Shown here: positions 50,562 to 60,400 of the stretch, one piece after another
Position numbering within the stretch: the first letter of the stretch is position 1
How the letters are laid out: every line of letters begins with the position of its first letter
NCBI GenBank assembly: GCA_050953425.1
Contig: JBMNMQ010000004.1
Location: 1-64,000 of the forward strand
DNA length: 64,000 bases
Origin: RUG100 sp050953425
GTDB taxonomy: Bacteria > Bacillota > Clostridia > Peptostreptococcales > Anaerovoracaceae
Direction: 5' to 3'
Position numbers and translations under genes: made by a program
Notes under the pieces: generated by a model
Seen by the model: only the letters and a program-made list of their open reading frames with translations
Databases searched by the model: none
Told to the model about the DNA's origin: nothing

Positions 50562-52029
50562 CTATCTCTGCTCGTCCGCCTGCGGCTCGCCGGACGGTTC
50601 CGGCCGCTCGTCCGCCTGCGGTTCGTCGGACGGTTCCGGCTGTCCGCTTGTCTCAGGCTCGCCGGACGGTTCCGGCTGTCCGCTCGTCTCAGGCTCACCG
50701 GACGGTTCCGGCTGTCCGCTCGTCTCAGGCTCGCCGGACGGCTCCGGCTGTCCGCTCGTCTCAGGCTCGCCGGATGGCTCCAGCAGGCGCAGCAGCTCCG
50801 CGCAGCAGCTGCTGTCGCGCGGCAGGCGGATGCTGTCGGCGATATAATCGTCCCAGATTTCGGTCGAAAGCGGATCCGAGCCGTCGATGTCGGCGTTGAC
50901 GGCGGTGCAGATCTCCTGCGGATCATCGCTGCTGAAGCAGGGCAGATCGCGCCGCGGGTCGAGCGTCAGCGGCGGCTGGTCCGAGCCGCTTTCATCGTCG
51001 GGGAGACAGAGCAGCACCGGAATCCGCGCCAGACCGGCATCATAGAGCAGCGGCGAAACATCTGTGATCAGATAATCGGCGACGCAGAGCAGGGGAAACG
51101 GATCGGTGCATGGCCGAAGCACCTGTATCGTCGGTGAATCCTGGCTGTGTTCTGCCGCGGCAGATTCCTCGGCGTTGGGCCTTTCATCGGAATTTTCCCC
51201 GCAAGCGGTATCAACGGGTTCACTGGCATCGGATGTCCTGCCCAGAGCACTGTCGGCGGTCTCTCCGGCGGCGGCCGGCGGCTCCCCGGCCGCGGTCAGG
51301 CCGTCGGCTTCGAGCGGCAGATAGATCAGATTGCAGGCGGCGTCGAGCCCTTCGGTCAGGCGTCGAAGGATCTTTTCGGAATGGCGCACCGGGCAGAAGA
51401 GAACGTTTCTGCGCCTGCGCAGGAGAGGCTCCCGTTCGTAGAGCTCCTGAGCGGCCGCAATGCGCCAGGCCGGACTGGTCAGAAGATCGGCGCGCGGCGG
51501 CGGCAGTTCGACAATCTGTTCGGGCTGGCAGCGGGTTCCCTGCAGTACGTCTTCATCAAAGAGGTGCGAAGAAACGAGCAGCAGGTCCTTCGTTCCGCCG
51601 CGCTGACAGAGTTCGGCCTGCTGCGGCGTCGGTCCGCCTTCTTTTTCTGTAAGGGCAAAGCCAAAGCGATACAGCTGTCCCATCGCCCGGCCCATGCGGA
51701 TCACGCGCAGTTCCCGGCGGTGATGCAGAGTGCCGAAGAAGGGATCGAGGGTATCGATCACCACGGCCCGGCTGACGGCGAGATGGCGCAGCTCGGTCAG
51801 CAGCTGTCGCAGAGGCGGCAGACAGCTGCGGCAGGGATGACAGAGCAGCGCAACTTCGGTCTGCGGACGCTGCTGCTGCAGCTTTTCGGATAGAAGCCGG
51901 AAATCCGCCGTCGGGCTGTCCTGCTGATGACAGAGAAGGACCACTTTGTCCTGCAGCGGCCGCCCATTTGCAGATGTTATAGTAGAGCTGCAGGAGCACG
52001 ATGCCGCAGCGGGTGAAAAAATTTTTCAT
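50562..52029 (-). CDS. TagB/TagF-like CDP-glycerol glycerophosphotransferase, frameshifted near its 5' end
   Basis: The main frame (50562 to about 51962) has the family landmarks in degenerate form: VIRMGRAMGQLYRFGF, FDEDVLQGTRCQPEQIVELP, NVLFCPVRHSEKIL and LLCVADYLITDVSPLLYDAG (the last like LxxSDVLITDYSSxxFD). The natural start is at 52029, after GGAGGG eight bases upstream: MKNFFTRCGIVLLQLYYNIC, then KW. The frame changes within GGG (51963-51965); removing one G would read KWRPLQDKVVLLCHQQ and join the two. An acidic Ala/Glu-rich insertion lies mid-protein, and the tail is a 12-residue repeat PSGEPETSGQPE. It is either a pseudogene, phase-variable, or carries a sequencing error. Confidence 0.75.
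50571..50783 (-). repeat. 36-bp tandem repeat encoding the C-terminal tail of the TagB-like protein
   Basis: About six 36-bp units, each containing TCGCCGGACGGTTCCGGC or near variants, encode PSGEPETSGQPE or PSGEPQADERPE on the minus strand. The inner copies are the most alike. Confidence 0.92.
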
Positions 52030-52719
52030 ATTCGATGCCCTCCGTCAGGCCGATTTTCGCATTTCGTTGCCTTTTGTCGGTTATTTCAGTATAGAAGAAC
52101 TGCGGCGGCCGCGTCAAACGGGAACGGCTGAATGGAAGGGATCTTCTCCGGTTCTTCTCCTGATTTTCCTCCGGGCAGCCCCGCCGCGGCCGGCATCCTC
52201 CGATGCGATATTCCGCATTTTGAAGCCCCACATCTCAGAAAGGCCGGGAAATTATCCTGCGATTTCTCGCTGCGATGTTCGGGATTTATGCTGCCAAGTG
52301 ACCCTCCAACTAAGTTGCCGTCCGGAGTAAAATTACAATTGACAAACAATGGAAATAGTTGTAAAATATTTTTTGGGAACGTTTATATTTCATAAAGAAT
52401 AACGAGTGTTTGTTTAACAGTGCTGCGCCATCTATTAACTTTACTGTTCTTGGGCAATGCGGCGAACAACAGAAAATTTGACCTGATGCACAGACGGACT
52501 CTCGGACGGCAGTAAATTACGTTTCCGCACCAACGATGTGTTCGGTGAGGATACAGTGTCGGGAAAGCTTCGGTTTATTGAAGAAGAAAACGGCTAAAGG
52601 CATCCAGTGATGCCCGAAGACAGTTTTTTGGTGCTGAGAACGCTGAATATGAGCAAAGAAAAATACTGCAGAGAAATCGTGCAGGGAGGGGCACGCCATC
52701 CCATACACGCAGCAGAAGA
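52030..52719 (+). other. Intergenic region (690 bp), partly A/T-rich, with an orphan strong promoter
   Basis: Longest gene-free stretch of the window. I find no conserved protein, tRNA or known riboswitch. From about 52300 it becomes clearly more A/T-rich than its surroundings. A near-consensus promoter lies at 52339-52367, giving a leader of about 340 bases before the next gene. Short frames on both strands have no ribosome binding sites. Confidence 0.6.
52339..52367 (+). promoter_or_regulatory. Strong promoter upstream of the SbsA-like/moxR cluster
   Basis: TTGACA and TAAAAT at exactly 17 bp, with TG directly before the -10. It is the best -35/-10 pair in the region and probably drives the genes from 52720 on. 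Confidence 0.75.
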
Positions 52720-53794
52720 ATGCGGCTGAGGTATCTGTTGACCGCGGCGGTCTTTGTTCTGCTGCTTTTTTGCATGCCGCCGGCAGCGTCGCTGGCCGAC
52801 AGCGGCGATCCGCTGGCGCTGGAGGACAGCTATCCGGCGAACGGTGCTGTCGATGTTCCAGTCGATGTGACCTGTGTCCTGACCTTCAATAAAAATGTGG
52901 CCGATATTTCGTGTGCGTCAGCATAATAAAGGCGCAATTACTGCCGTCGATAAGGATGGTGTCGACGTACCACTGAATGTAGAAATGAAAGATATGCCTT
53001 CCAATATGCGGCGGAAAATTACGATTACTTTTCAGGAAAAACTCGATGAAGGGTCTCGCTATACCCTGATCATCGGGCCCAAGCTGACGGCAAAAAACGG
53101 CCAGGAAACCGGCGTTTCCGAACAAATTACCTTTACGACAAAAAAAACCACAGATCCGAAGGATCAGGAAAAGGATGAGGATGTCGACACTGACAAGCCG
53201 CCGCAGAGCGATCAGAATCAGGGCGGCTCGCAGGGCACCTACAACGATGATGGCAAAAACGATGATTCCAACGATTCCACGCAGGTCGTCATGAAGGACG
53301 GCGGCAAGGGATCGGGCCTATATTCCGGCAACGAAGGAGATAAAGACAGAAGCGGCAGCGGCGACCGCGGCAAACAAAACAGCGGTCGTGCCGGTTCCGG
53401 AAACGGCAGCGGTGACAGCGGTTCCGGCAGTGGCAGCGGCGGTTTCGGATCGGGAAGTGGCAGCGGCGGTCGCATTGCTTCCGCTTCCGGCAGTGCGTCC
53501 TCGTCCGGGGCGGCAGCGGTGAATCAGAGCAGCGGTTCCGTCGAGGATCGTCAGAATACGAACCAGAATCAGGACAGCCAAAACGATCGCTTCAGCCACC
53601 AGCTCACGGCGGCGCATCAGCAGCTGCCGCAGTTTGCCCCGCATAGAGAAAACCATATCTCCTATATCGCGATCATTTTTGAAATTTGTCTTGTTGCGGC
53701 GGCAATGGCAGCGGCAACGGCATGGCGTCGTCAGCAGCAGCGGAAGGAGCCGCTGTCCGAACGTCCGGACAGCGATTCGGCAGAGCTTCACTAA
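52720..53794 (+). CDS. SbsA Ig-like domain surface protein, frameshifted
   Basis: The first frame (52720-52926) encodes a signal peptide (RYLLTAAVFVLLLFCMPPAA) and the beginning of a bacterial Ig-like (SbsA_Ig) domain: YPANGAVDVPVDVTCVLTFN then KNVADIS. The second frame (from about 52913 to 53794) continues the same domain: VRQHNKGAITAVDKDG, KITITFQEKLDEGSRYTLII and TGVSEQITFTTKK. Dropping one base at 52911-52912 joins them. A long Gly/Ser-rich spacer and a C-terminal membrane helix (YIAIIFEICLVAAAMAAATA) with basic tail follow. It would be a membrane-anchored outside protein in front of moxR. Confidence 0.8.
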
Positions 53795-53901
53795 GGTATC
53801 CGCAGCAGCGAAAACCCACCGGGAAGAACAGGCGAACAGAGGGCCTATTAATACAGGAAAAGCAGGATAACCAAAACAAAGGATGAGGGAAAACAGAACA
53901 G

Positions 53902-54858
53902 ATGAATGAGACAATAGCGGCAATTAAAGAAGAAATTTCCAAGGTGATCATCGGTAAAGGAGAAGTGATCGAAAAGGTGTTGATGGCCATCCTTGCCGGC
54001 GGCCATGTACTGTTGGAAGATGTTCCCGGTGTCGGCAAAACGACATTGGCACTGGCGTTCAGTCGGGCTCTGGCTCTTGATTACCGGCGCATTCAGTTCA
54101 CGCCCGATACGATGGCCGGCGACGTGCTCGGTTTCAGTGTTTACAACAAAGAAAAGGGAGAACTCGAATATAAAAAGGGCGCGGTCTTCTGCAACCTGCT
54201 GCTGGCTGATGAGATCAACCGCACGTCGCCGAAAACGCAGTCGGCGCTGCTGGAGGCGATGGAAGAAAAGCGCGTCACGGTGGACGGCATCACTCGTCCG
54301 CTGCCGGTGCCGTTTGTCTGCATCGCCACGCAGAATCCGCTCGGCAGCGCCGGCACCAATAAACTTCCCGATTCTCAGCTGGACCGCTTTATGATCCGGC
54401 TGACGATGGGATATCCAACGGAAGATGAACAGATTGAAATCATCCGACGCCGCAGAAAACAGAACCCGCTCGATCACGTGCGCAGCATTGTGACCCTCGA
54501 TGATCTGACGGCGATGAAACAGCAGGCCGCTGATCGCCTGGTCAATGATGATGTTGTTCGCTATGCGACGCAGCTCTGTGAGCGCACCAGAGAAAAGGAG
54601 GAGATTGCTCAGGGAGTCAGCCCGCGGGCGGTGATTGCTCTGATCCAGATGGCGATGGCGCGCGCCTTTGTCCAGGACAGGGATTATGTGATTCCGGAGG
54701 ATGTCCGCGTGCTGTTCTCCGATGTCTGCGGGCATCGCATCGTGCTCACGGCGCGCAGCAAAGTGCACCATCTTGAAGAACGGGAGCTGCTGGCGGATAT
54801 TCTCCAAGAAGTAGAGGCGCCGCCGATGACACCGCCGGACATGGCAGTGGGGTCGTAA
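53902..54858 (+). CDS. MoxR-family AAA+ ATPase
   Basis: MoxR ATPases act as chaperones that mature or insert metal into partner proteins, often together with a DUF58/von Willebrand protein encoded next door, as here. The 318-residue sequence has Walker A PGVGKTTLA (about residues 44-52), Walker B LLLADEINRTSPKTQSALLE, sensor ATQNPLGSAGTNKLPDSQLD and a C-terminal lid with GVSPRAVIALIQMA. All catalytic motifs are intact. The gene starts 107 bases after the SbsA-like gene and ends two bases before the DUF58 gene. Confidence 0.95.
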   Translation: MNETIAAIKEEISKVIIGKGEVIEKVLMAILAGGHVLLEDVPGVGKTTLALAFSRALALDYRRIQFTPDTMAGDVLGFSVYNKEKGELEYKKGAVFCNLLLADEINRTSPKTQSALLEAMEEKRVTVDGITRPLPVPFVCIATQNPLGSAGTNKLPDSQLDRFMIRLTMGYPTEDEQIEIIRRRRKQNPLDHVRSIVTLDDLTAMKQQAADRLVNDDVVRYATQLCERTREKEEIAQGVSPRAVIALIQMAMARAFVQDRDYVIPEDVRVLFSDVCGHRIVLTARSKVHHLEERELLADILQEVEAPPMTPPDMAVGS

Positions 54859-54860
54859 CA

Positions 54861-55943
54861 ATGTGGAAGCAACGACTGATTTTCGGGCTGTGTCTCGGCG
54901 GATCGGCGCTGCTCTGGGTGATGCGTGGAACCTACGGTGCCTTTTCGCTGTTAACCGCTTGTGTCTTTCTGCCGCTGCTGTCACTGCTGCTGACGGCGCT
55001 GGCAGCGGGGCGCCTGCAGCTGCAGATCGAAACGGACGGAACGGTCGGCGCCGACGAGCAGGTCAGATTGCGCATCCGCACCATCAATCGCGCCGTCATC
55101 CCGGCGGCGCGCATCGAACTGTCGGTACGGATCTGCAATGCCCTGTCTTTGTCAGAGACGGTGAGCCGGCTGATTCTGTCACCGCCGGGCCATACTGCCG
55201 CTTCTGCGGAACTGGTGGTTCGACCGGCCTATGCCGGAACGCTGACCGTGCAGGCGATCGAGGCGACATTCTGCGACTGTTTCTGCCTCTTTCACTTTCG
55301 CCGCGCCGTGGATCTGCAGCGGACGGTGACGGTCTGGCCGAAAGTGGAACTTCTGCCACTGGATTTTGAGGAGTTTTTCGGCCGCGCCTATGACAGCGAA
55401 CGATATTCCGAAACACGCTCCGGCAGTGATGTCAGCGAAGTCTTCGATATGCATGTCTACAAACCGGGAGACGAGGTGCGAAAGATCAACTGGAAGCTCT
55501 CCTCCAAGCATGACGAACTGATCGTCAGGGATTTCAGTTATCCGCTGAATTCGATGATGACGATCATGCTGGAGCTGACACAAACCGAGGAACGCAGACT
55601 GGACAGGAGCATCGAACTGTTTCTGTCGTTTTCGCGGTCGCTCATCAGCAGCGGCGTGGTGCATAATATCGCCTGGTATGACGGCGGCGGCGATGTTTTT
55701 CATCTGACGGAAATCGCTTCGCTGGAAGCCTTTGATGCGGCGGCGGCGGCATTGATCGCGTCCGGCGGCTATACAGAGCCGAGTATAGCGCTGATGTACT
55801 ATCTCGAGAACGTTTATGATCGTAACGGTACCTTGTTCTACATCGCCGCCGAACCGGATCCGCGGCTGACCGAAGAAGCCTCGGTGGAGCAGAACATCGT
55901 CACTCTCGACCCGGATCGCCGTCTGGAGGAAATTACGCCCTGA
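54861..55943 (+). CDS. DUF58 domain protein
   Basis: Two N-terminal membrane helices (about residues 7-55) precede a beta-rich region and the DUF58 signature: FGRAYDSERYSETRSGSD then FDMHVYKPGDEVRKINWKLS and LIVRDF, followed by a von Willebrand A-like fold (MMTIMLELTQ, DRSIELFLSFSRSLI). The 360-residue length fits the family. DUF58 proteins are typical partners of MoxR ATPases, but their target is not known. Start at 54861 is two bases after the moxR stop, with little ribosome binding site, so translation is probably coupled. Confidence 0.92.
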   Translation: MWKQRLIFGLCLGGSALLWVMRGTYGAFSLLTACVFLPLLSLLLTALAAGRLQLQIETDGTVGADEQVRLRIRTINRAVIPAARIELSVRICNALSLSETVSRLILSPPGHTAASAELVVRPAYAGTLTVQAIEATFCDCFCLFHFRRAVDLQRTVTVWPKVELLPLDFEEFFGRAYDSERYSETRSGSDVSEVFDMHVYKPGDEVRKINWKLSSKHDELIVRDFSYPLNSMMTIMLELTQTEERRLDRSIELFLSFSRSLISSGVVHNIAWYDGGGDVFHLTEIASLEAFDAAAAALIASGGYTEPSIALMYYLENVYDRNGTLFYIAAEPDPRLTEEASVEQNIVTLDPDRRLEEITP

Positions 55944-55968
55944 AACGGGAACGCACGTACAGAGGTTC

Positions 55969-57282
55969 GTGGTGCAGTCCGGATACAGAGCGCAGAGAAC
56001 TATGATGAAGAGCGGAAAAACAGAGAAAGGAAAAGAGCATTCGAACTATGCGGCATCTGCAATGCGGCTGCTGCCGCTGACGCATGGAGACGGGATCGGA
56101 TTGTTTTTGATCAAATTGGTGCTGTCCATTTCGCTGCAGGTGGGGTGCTGGTATACAGTGCTCTCGGCACGCGGCGAGAGCGCGGCTGATCTGCTGCTGA
56201 TCCCGCTGCTGACACTGCTGGGCGCCGGCTGCTTCTTTCTCTGCCGGAAACGGACCATGCCGCTGACGGTCGTGCTGATCATCGCCGCAGCCTGCGGCGC
56301 AGTGGCTTTTTTCCTGCGCGGCACCCCGGAACTGCTGGTGTCGGCCGGAGCGGCGGCGACCTCGCTGCTCGCCGGCTGGGGACTGAGCAGCGGCCATGCC
56401 GTGATCGGCGCAGCGGCTGCAGCGGTACCGGCAGTTTGGCAGATGGCAGTAGGCGGCAGTCCGGACCGGTGGTATCTCGGCCTGCTGATCCTCTGCTGGA
56501 CAGCCAGCTTTGTCGTATGGTCGCAGCCGGACAGAACCGTCGGACGCGCGGCTGTGCGGCGCGGGGAACGGCGCGTCGAAACCGAGGTGATCGGTGCACG
56601 TCGTAGAACGAGTGATTTTCCGGCTTGGTTTCTGCTGCTCGTTCTGGCTGCGATCCTGTTGTTTCTGTTTCTGTTTACGGCGGTGGGATTTCGTTCTTCA
56701 CAGAGCCTTTCGGATCTGCGCTCTGCGATCAGCAGCAGCCCGCAGACCGTGCGTCAGCTGATGGAGAACGCCAGCCCACAGCACAGCGGTTCCGGCAGCA
56801 GCGCCGAACGCAGCGCGGCAGATCACTTTGACTGGCTCCAGTTCCTGCTGCTGGTACTGAAATATCTGCTAATCATGCTGGCGGTAACGATTGCCGTGGC
56901 CATTGTGCTCTATGAGCTGATCATGCATCGGCGGCAGCGACGCAGGACCTCCCTCTACGGGAGCGATTTCAGAAATCGAACCGCGTTTGCCATGTATGAT
57001 TACATCCGCGAGCTGATGCAGTTCGATCACTGTCGGGTCGATAACGACCCCTACATATCTCTGGTCAGCGTAGTAGAAAAATACCCGGCCGCCGAAGGCA
57101 TCGGCTTTGAGGAGATCGTCAACCAGATCACCCGGATCCGCTACGGCAGTGCGGAAGAACGTGTGGAACCGGACGTACATCGCTCGATGGCGAGATACTG
57201 CGATGCCCTGCGGGCGTATATATATGAAAAGCAGGAGAAAAAGGGACGCTTTTGCATGCGCTTCGTTCGCTGCTACTTATAG
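55969..57282 (+). CDS. Membrane protein of the MoxR cluster (DUF4129-like, no transglutaminase core)
   Basis: The third gene of MoxR-DUF58 clusters usually encodes a TgpA-like protein: several membrane helices, an extracellular transglutaminase domain, a last helix and a cytoplasmic DUF4129 domain. This 437-residue protein has six or so helices in its first half, one at about residues 222-245 and one near 300-325. A C-terminal cytoplasmic part (YDYIRELMQFDH, GIGFEEIVNQITRIRYG) resembles DUF4129. The extracellular stretch is only about 50 residues, so the transglutaminase domain is missing. The start is uncertain: GTG at 55969 or 55972 near AGAGG, or ATG at 56002. Confidence 0.75.
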   Translation: MVQSGYRAQRTMMKSGKTEKGKEHSNYAASAMRLLPLTHGDGIGLFLIKLVLSISLQVGCWYTVLSARGESAADLLLIPLLTLLGAGCFFLCRKRTMPLTVVLIIAAACGAVAFFLRGTPELLVSAGAAATSLLAGWGLSSGHAVIGAAAAAVPAVWQMAVGGSPDRWYLGLLILCWTASFVVWSQPDRTVGRAAVRRGERRVETEVIGARRRTSDFPAWFLLLVLAAILLFLFLFTAVGFRSSQSLSDLRSAISSSPQTVRQLMENASPQHSGSGSSAERSAADHFDWLQFLLLVLKYLLIMLAVTIAVAIVLYELIMHRRQRRRTSLYGSDFRNRTAFAMYDYIRELMQFDHCRVDNDPYISLVSVVEKYPAAEGIGFEEIVNQITRIRYGSAEERVEPDVHRSMARYCDALRAYIYEKQEKKGRFCMRFVRCYL

Positions 57283-57402
57283 CAGACGCTAAGCGGGAGC
57301 GAAAAGGGTATCCGCAATAGTTATTCACAGGCAGCCGGCCACGGCGCTTGCTGCCCAGTCGTAACAGGGACAAAAGAAATGAAGAAGAAAAGGAGATCGG
57401 CT

Positions 57403-60400
57403 ATGCTGCAGGAAAAATCGCGGAAGACAGTACAGCGGTGGCTCTGTCTGTTCCTCGCTCTGATGATTCTGCCTGTCTGGACCGGCTTCGGTACGCCGGT
57501 CCAGGCGGCGAGAGTCGGGATCAAAACCATCGTCTGCAGTAACCAGTACAATGAACGGATGCGGTATGCGCCGACCGGGAGCACGGAACCCATTACGGCA
57601 GATGTACGCCTGACCTCGGCAGTACCGGAAGAGACCACCTTCCGGCTGGCGGTCGACATTGAAGATTCGGATGTCGTTGATATTGCCGATGACGGCGCAT
57701 CGGTGGTCTCCTTTACTGTGCCGAAAGGACGGGATCATACGCAGTTTACGTTTTCCCTGCAGTGCAAGAAGGAAGGAACCACATCCATCCTCGTCAGCGA
57801 CGCCGATAACAGTTCGGTTTTTACTGAATATACCCTGACGGTGCAGACACCGGGCATCTATCCGCAGAGTGAAATCACGCTGACGAAGGACCAGCCGACA
57901 GCCACGCTGCGCGGTGTCATGAAGGACGGGTCCAATCCCGCCGTCTGCAGCAGTTCCGACACTTCTGTGGTTACCGTCAACGAGGATGGCGATCTGACGG
58001 CACAGGGAAACGGTACGGCCAATATTTATTTTTCCTCTCAGAATCCCACCCGCACCGGTGCGCTCTGCGCCGCAGTGACGGTAAAGGGGATGGATAAGGA
58101 CGGTGCGCCGAACTGGGTTGCCTATGACGGAGAGGACAACACATCCGCACGCAAGGACTGCTTTATCCGCATCAGCCCGCGCGGCTACACGATGCGCAAT
58201 AACAACGCGGCGCAGTACTGGTGCACGGAACTCGAGCAGATCAAGGAACCGGTTTCCAAAGATGATCTGACATTTTCTCTCTACGTCGAAGGAGACGGCG
58301 TCGGGGAATTATGGTATGACTGGGAGTCTCTGCCGCTGGCAGACAGCACCTGTTCCTATCTCACGGGAAAGGTGCTCCCTTATGTCAAGGTCTACGAGGC
58401 CAAAGATGAAGTATTCGATGAAGCCGGCACAGTGGTTTACGATAATTACAAATTCGGTGATTACCGCGGACGGCTGGTTGCAACGATGGAAGACGGCGGC
58501 CTGACCTTTGATAAAAACACTGGTCTCATCACGGTGTCGCACGATCGTCTGCAGGATAATACCAAGTATCTGATCGCAATTGAACATTCGGTCGAGGCAC
58601 CCAACTACCAAAAGAGTAAGGTGGATCTCCTGGTGAATGATTACATATTGTTCAAGACTACGGATCCCAAGGAATCCTTTGAGTATCTTGTGCGCCGCAT
58701 CAGTGATTATTCATACTCAGAAGCCATGGGGCGCTTGCTGGATCGCGCCGGAGCCGCCTACCAGGTGCTCTCAGACAGCGACCGGGAGAGGACAGAAGTG
58801 CAGGAAGCCTATCGGCAGTATCAATATCATCTTCAAATCTATACTGTGACAAAAGAAATCTATGATATCGGTACGGTGAACCGCGATAGCGGCGAAACGA
58901 TTACCAACTGTCGTAAGGATTACGATGCGCTGGACGAAACTCAGAAAACGCTGGTCGGCGAGGACGCCTTGAGGAAGCTGACAGAGGCAGAAGAGGATGT
59001 CGGTGATACCTCGTGGTACAGCAGCGATCAGGACAGCTTTGTACTAAGCGACAAAGCAGATCTGATCGGCCTTGCCGATCTGGTCAACGACGGGACGGAC
59101 AGCTTTCAGGGAAAGACCCTGACTCTGACGGCCGATGTTTCGCTCGACGGCATGGAGGATTACTGGGCTCCGATCGGTCATAACGATTCGACACCGTTCC
59201 GCGGAATCTTTGACGGCAACGGACATGAAATCAAAAACCTCGATGTGGTATCCGATCGGCTGGGCGGCTTTTTCGGTTACCTGGACGGCGCTGAAGTCCG
59301 CAATCTGACTGTCAGCGGCAGTCTTGTTGTGAGCGGAAAGGACTCCGGCGGCATTGCCGGGCGGGTGACGAATGGCAGCACTCTGCAAAACTGCACCAGC
59401 AACGTGAATGTCACATGTCAATATTCGGCGGTTTACATCGGAGGAATAGCGGGCTGGACGCATAACTCTGATTTCATTCACTGTGTGAATAATGGCACTA
59501 TCAATGTGCATGGCAAGAACTCAGGTTGGATTGGCGGTATCGTAGGATCTGCCTGGAGTTACAGAACAAACCACGTTATTCGCCGCTGTACAAACAATGG
59601 TAACGTAAAGGGTCCCACGGAAGTCGGGGGCATTGCCGGATGCCTGCGCGCTGAAGGCGGTAATATCGAACTTGACAGCTGTGTTAACAACGCGGCGATC
59701 ACCAGCAGTGAATTTACCGGCTCTGACCGGGAAACGTCGGTCGGCGGACTGGCCGGAGACGCGAGCAACGGCGGCACCGTTACCGCTTCTGTCAACTACG
59801 GCAAAGTGAACAGCGTGTCCAACGTGACCGGAGGACTGCTGGGAAACAGCAATGCCGACGTTTCTTACAGCTATAACCGCGGCGAAGTAAGCAGCAGCAA
59901 CAGCAGCGAAAACGCTTATCTCGGCGGCCTTGCCGGAAAGATGACGGGCGGCTCGTTTAAATATTGTTACCAGACTGGTGCGGTGACAAAGGCTGGTGAC
60001 TATGCTGCCGCCGACAAAGCGGGCTCGGTTGTCGGCAGTCGTTCCAACGGAACCTTCCAGCGCGTTGCTGTCCGCACTGATCTCCTCGAGGGAACCATCA
60101 TCGGAGGCAGCACCTCGCTGATCGGCATTGCGAAGCGCAGTGAGACGGACATGAAGACAGCGGACTTTGTCGCATGGCTCAATCAGCCCAGCAGTGAGCT
60201 GTTCACTGCCGACAGCAGTGCCATCAACGACGGATATCCGGTGCTCTTTTATCAGGCCGGAGACAGCGGCGTCACCTACCGTATCACGGTCAAATCCTGC
60301 GAACACGGCTCGGTGCTGACCTCGGCGGAAACAGTGCCATGCGGGGATTATATTACGCTCAGCACCAGAGCGGAAGCGGGATACAAACTGAAGAACTATA

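Noticed and set aside
47807..50926. 1039-codon open frame on the minus strand across the LicD and cytidylyltransferase genes
   Set aside because: It mirrors GC-rich plus-strand genes, is full of His/Arg/Asp low complexity and matches no family. The plus-strand genes have motifs and ribosome binding sites.
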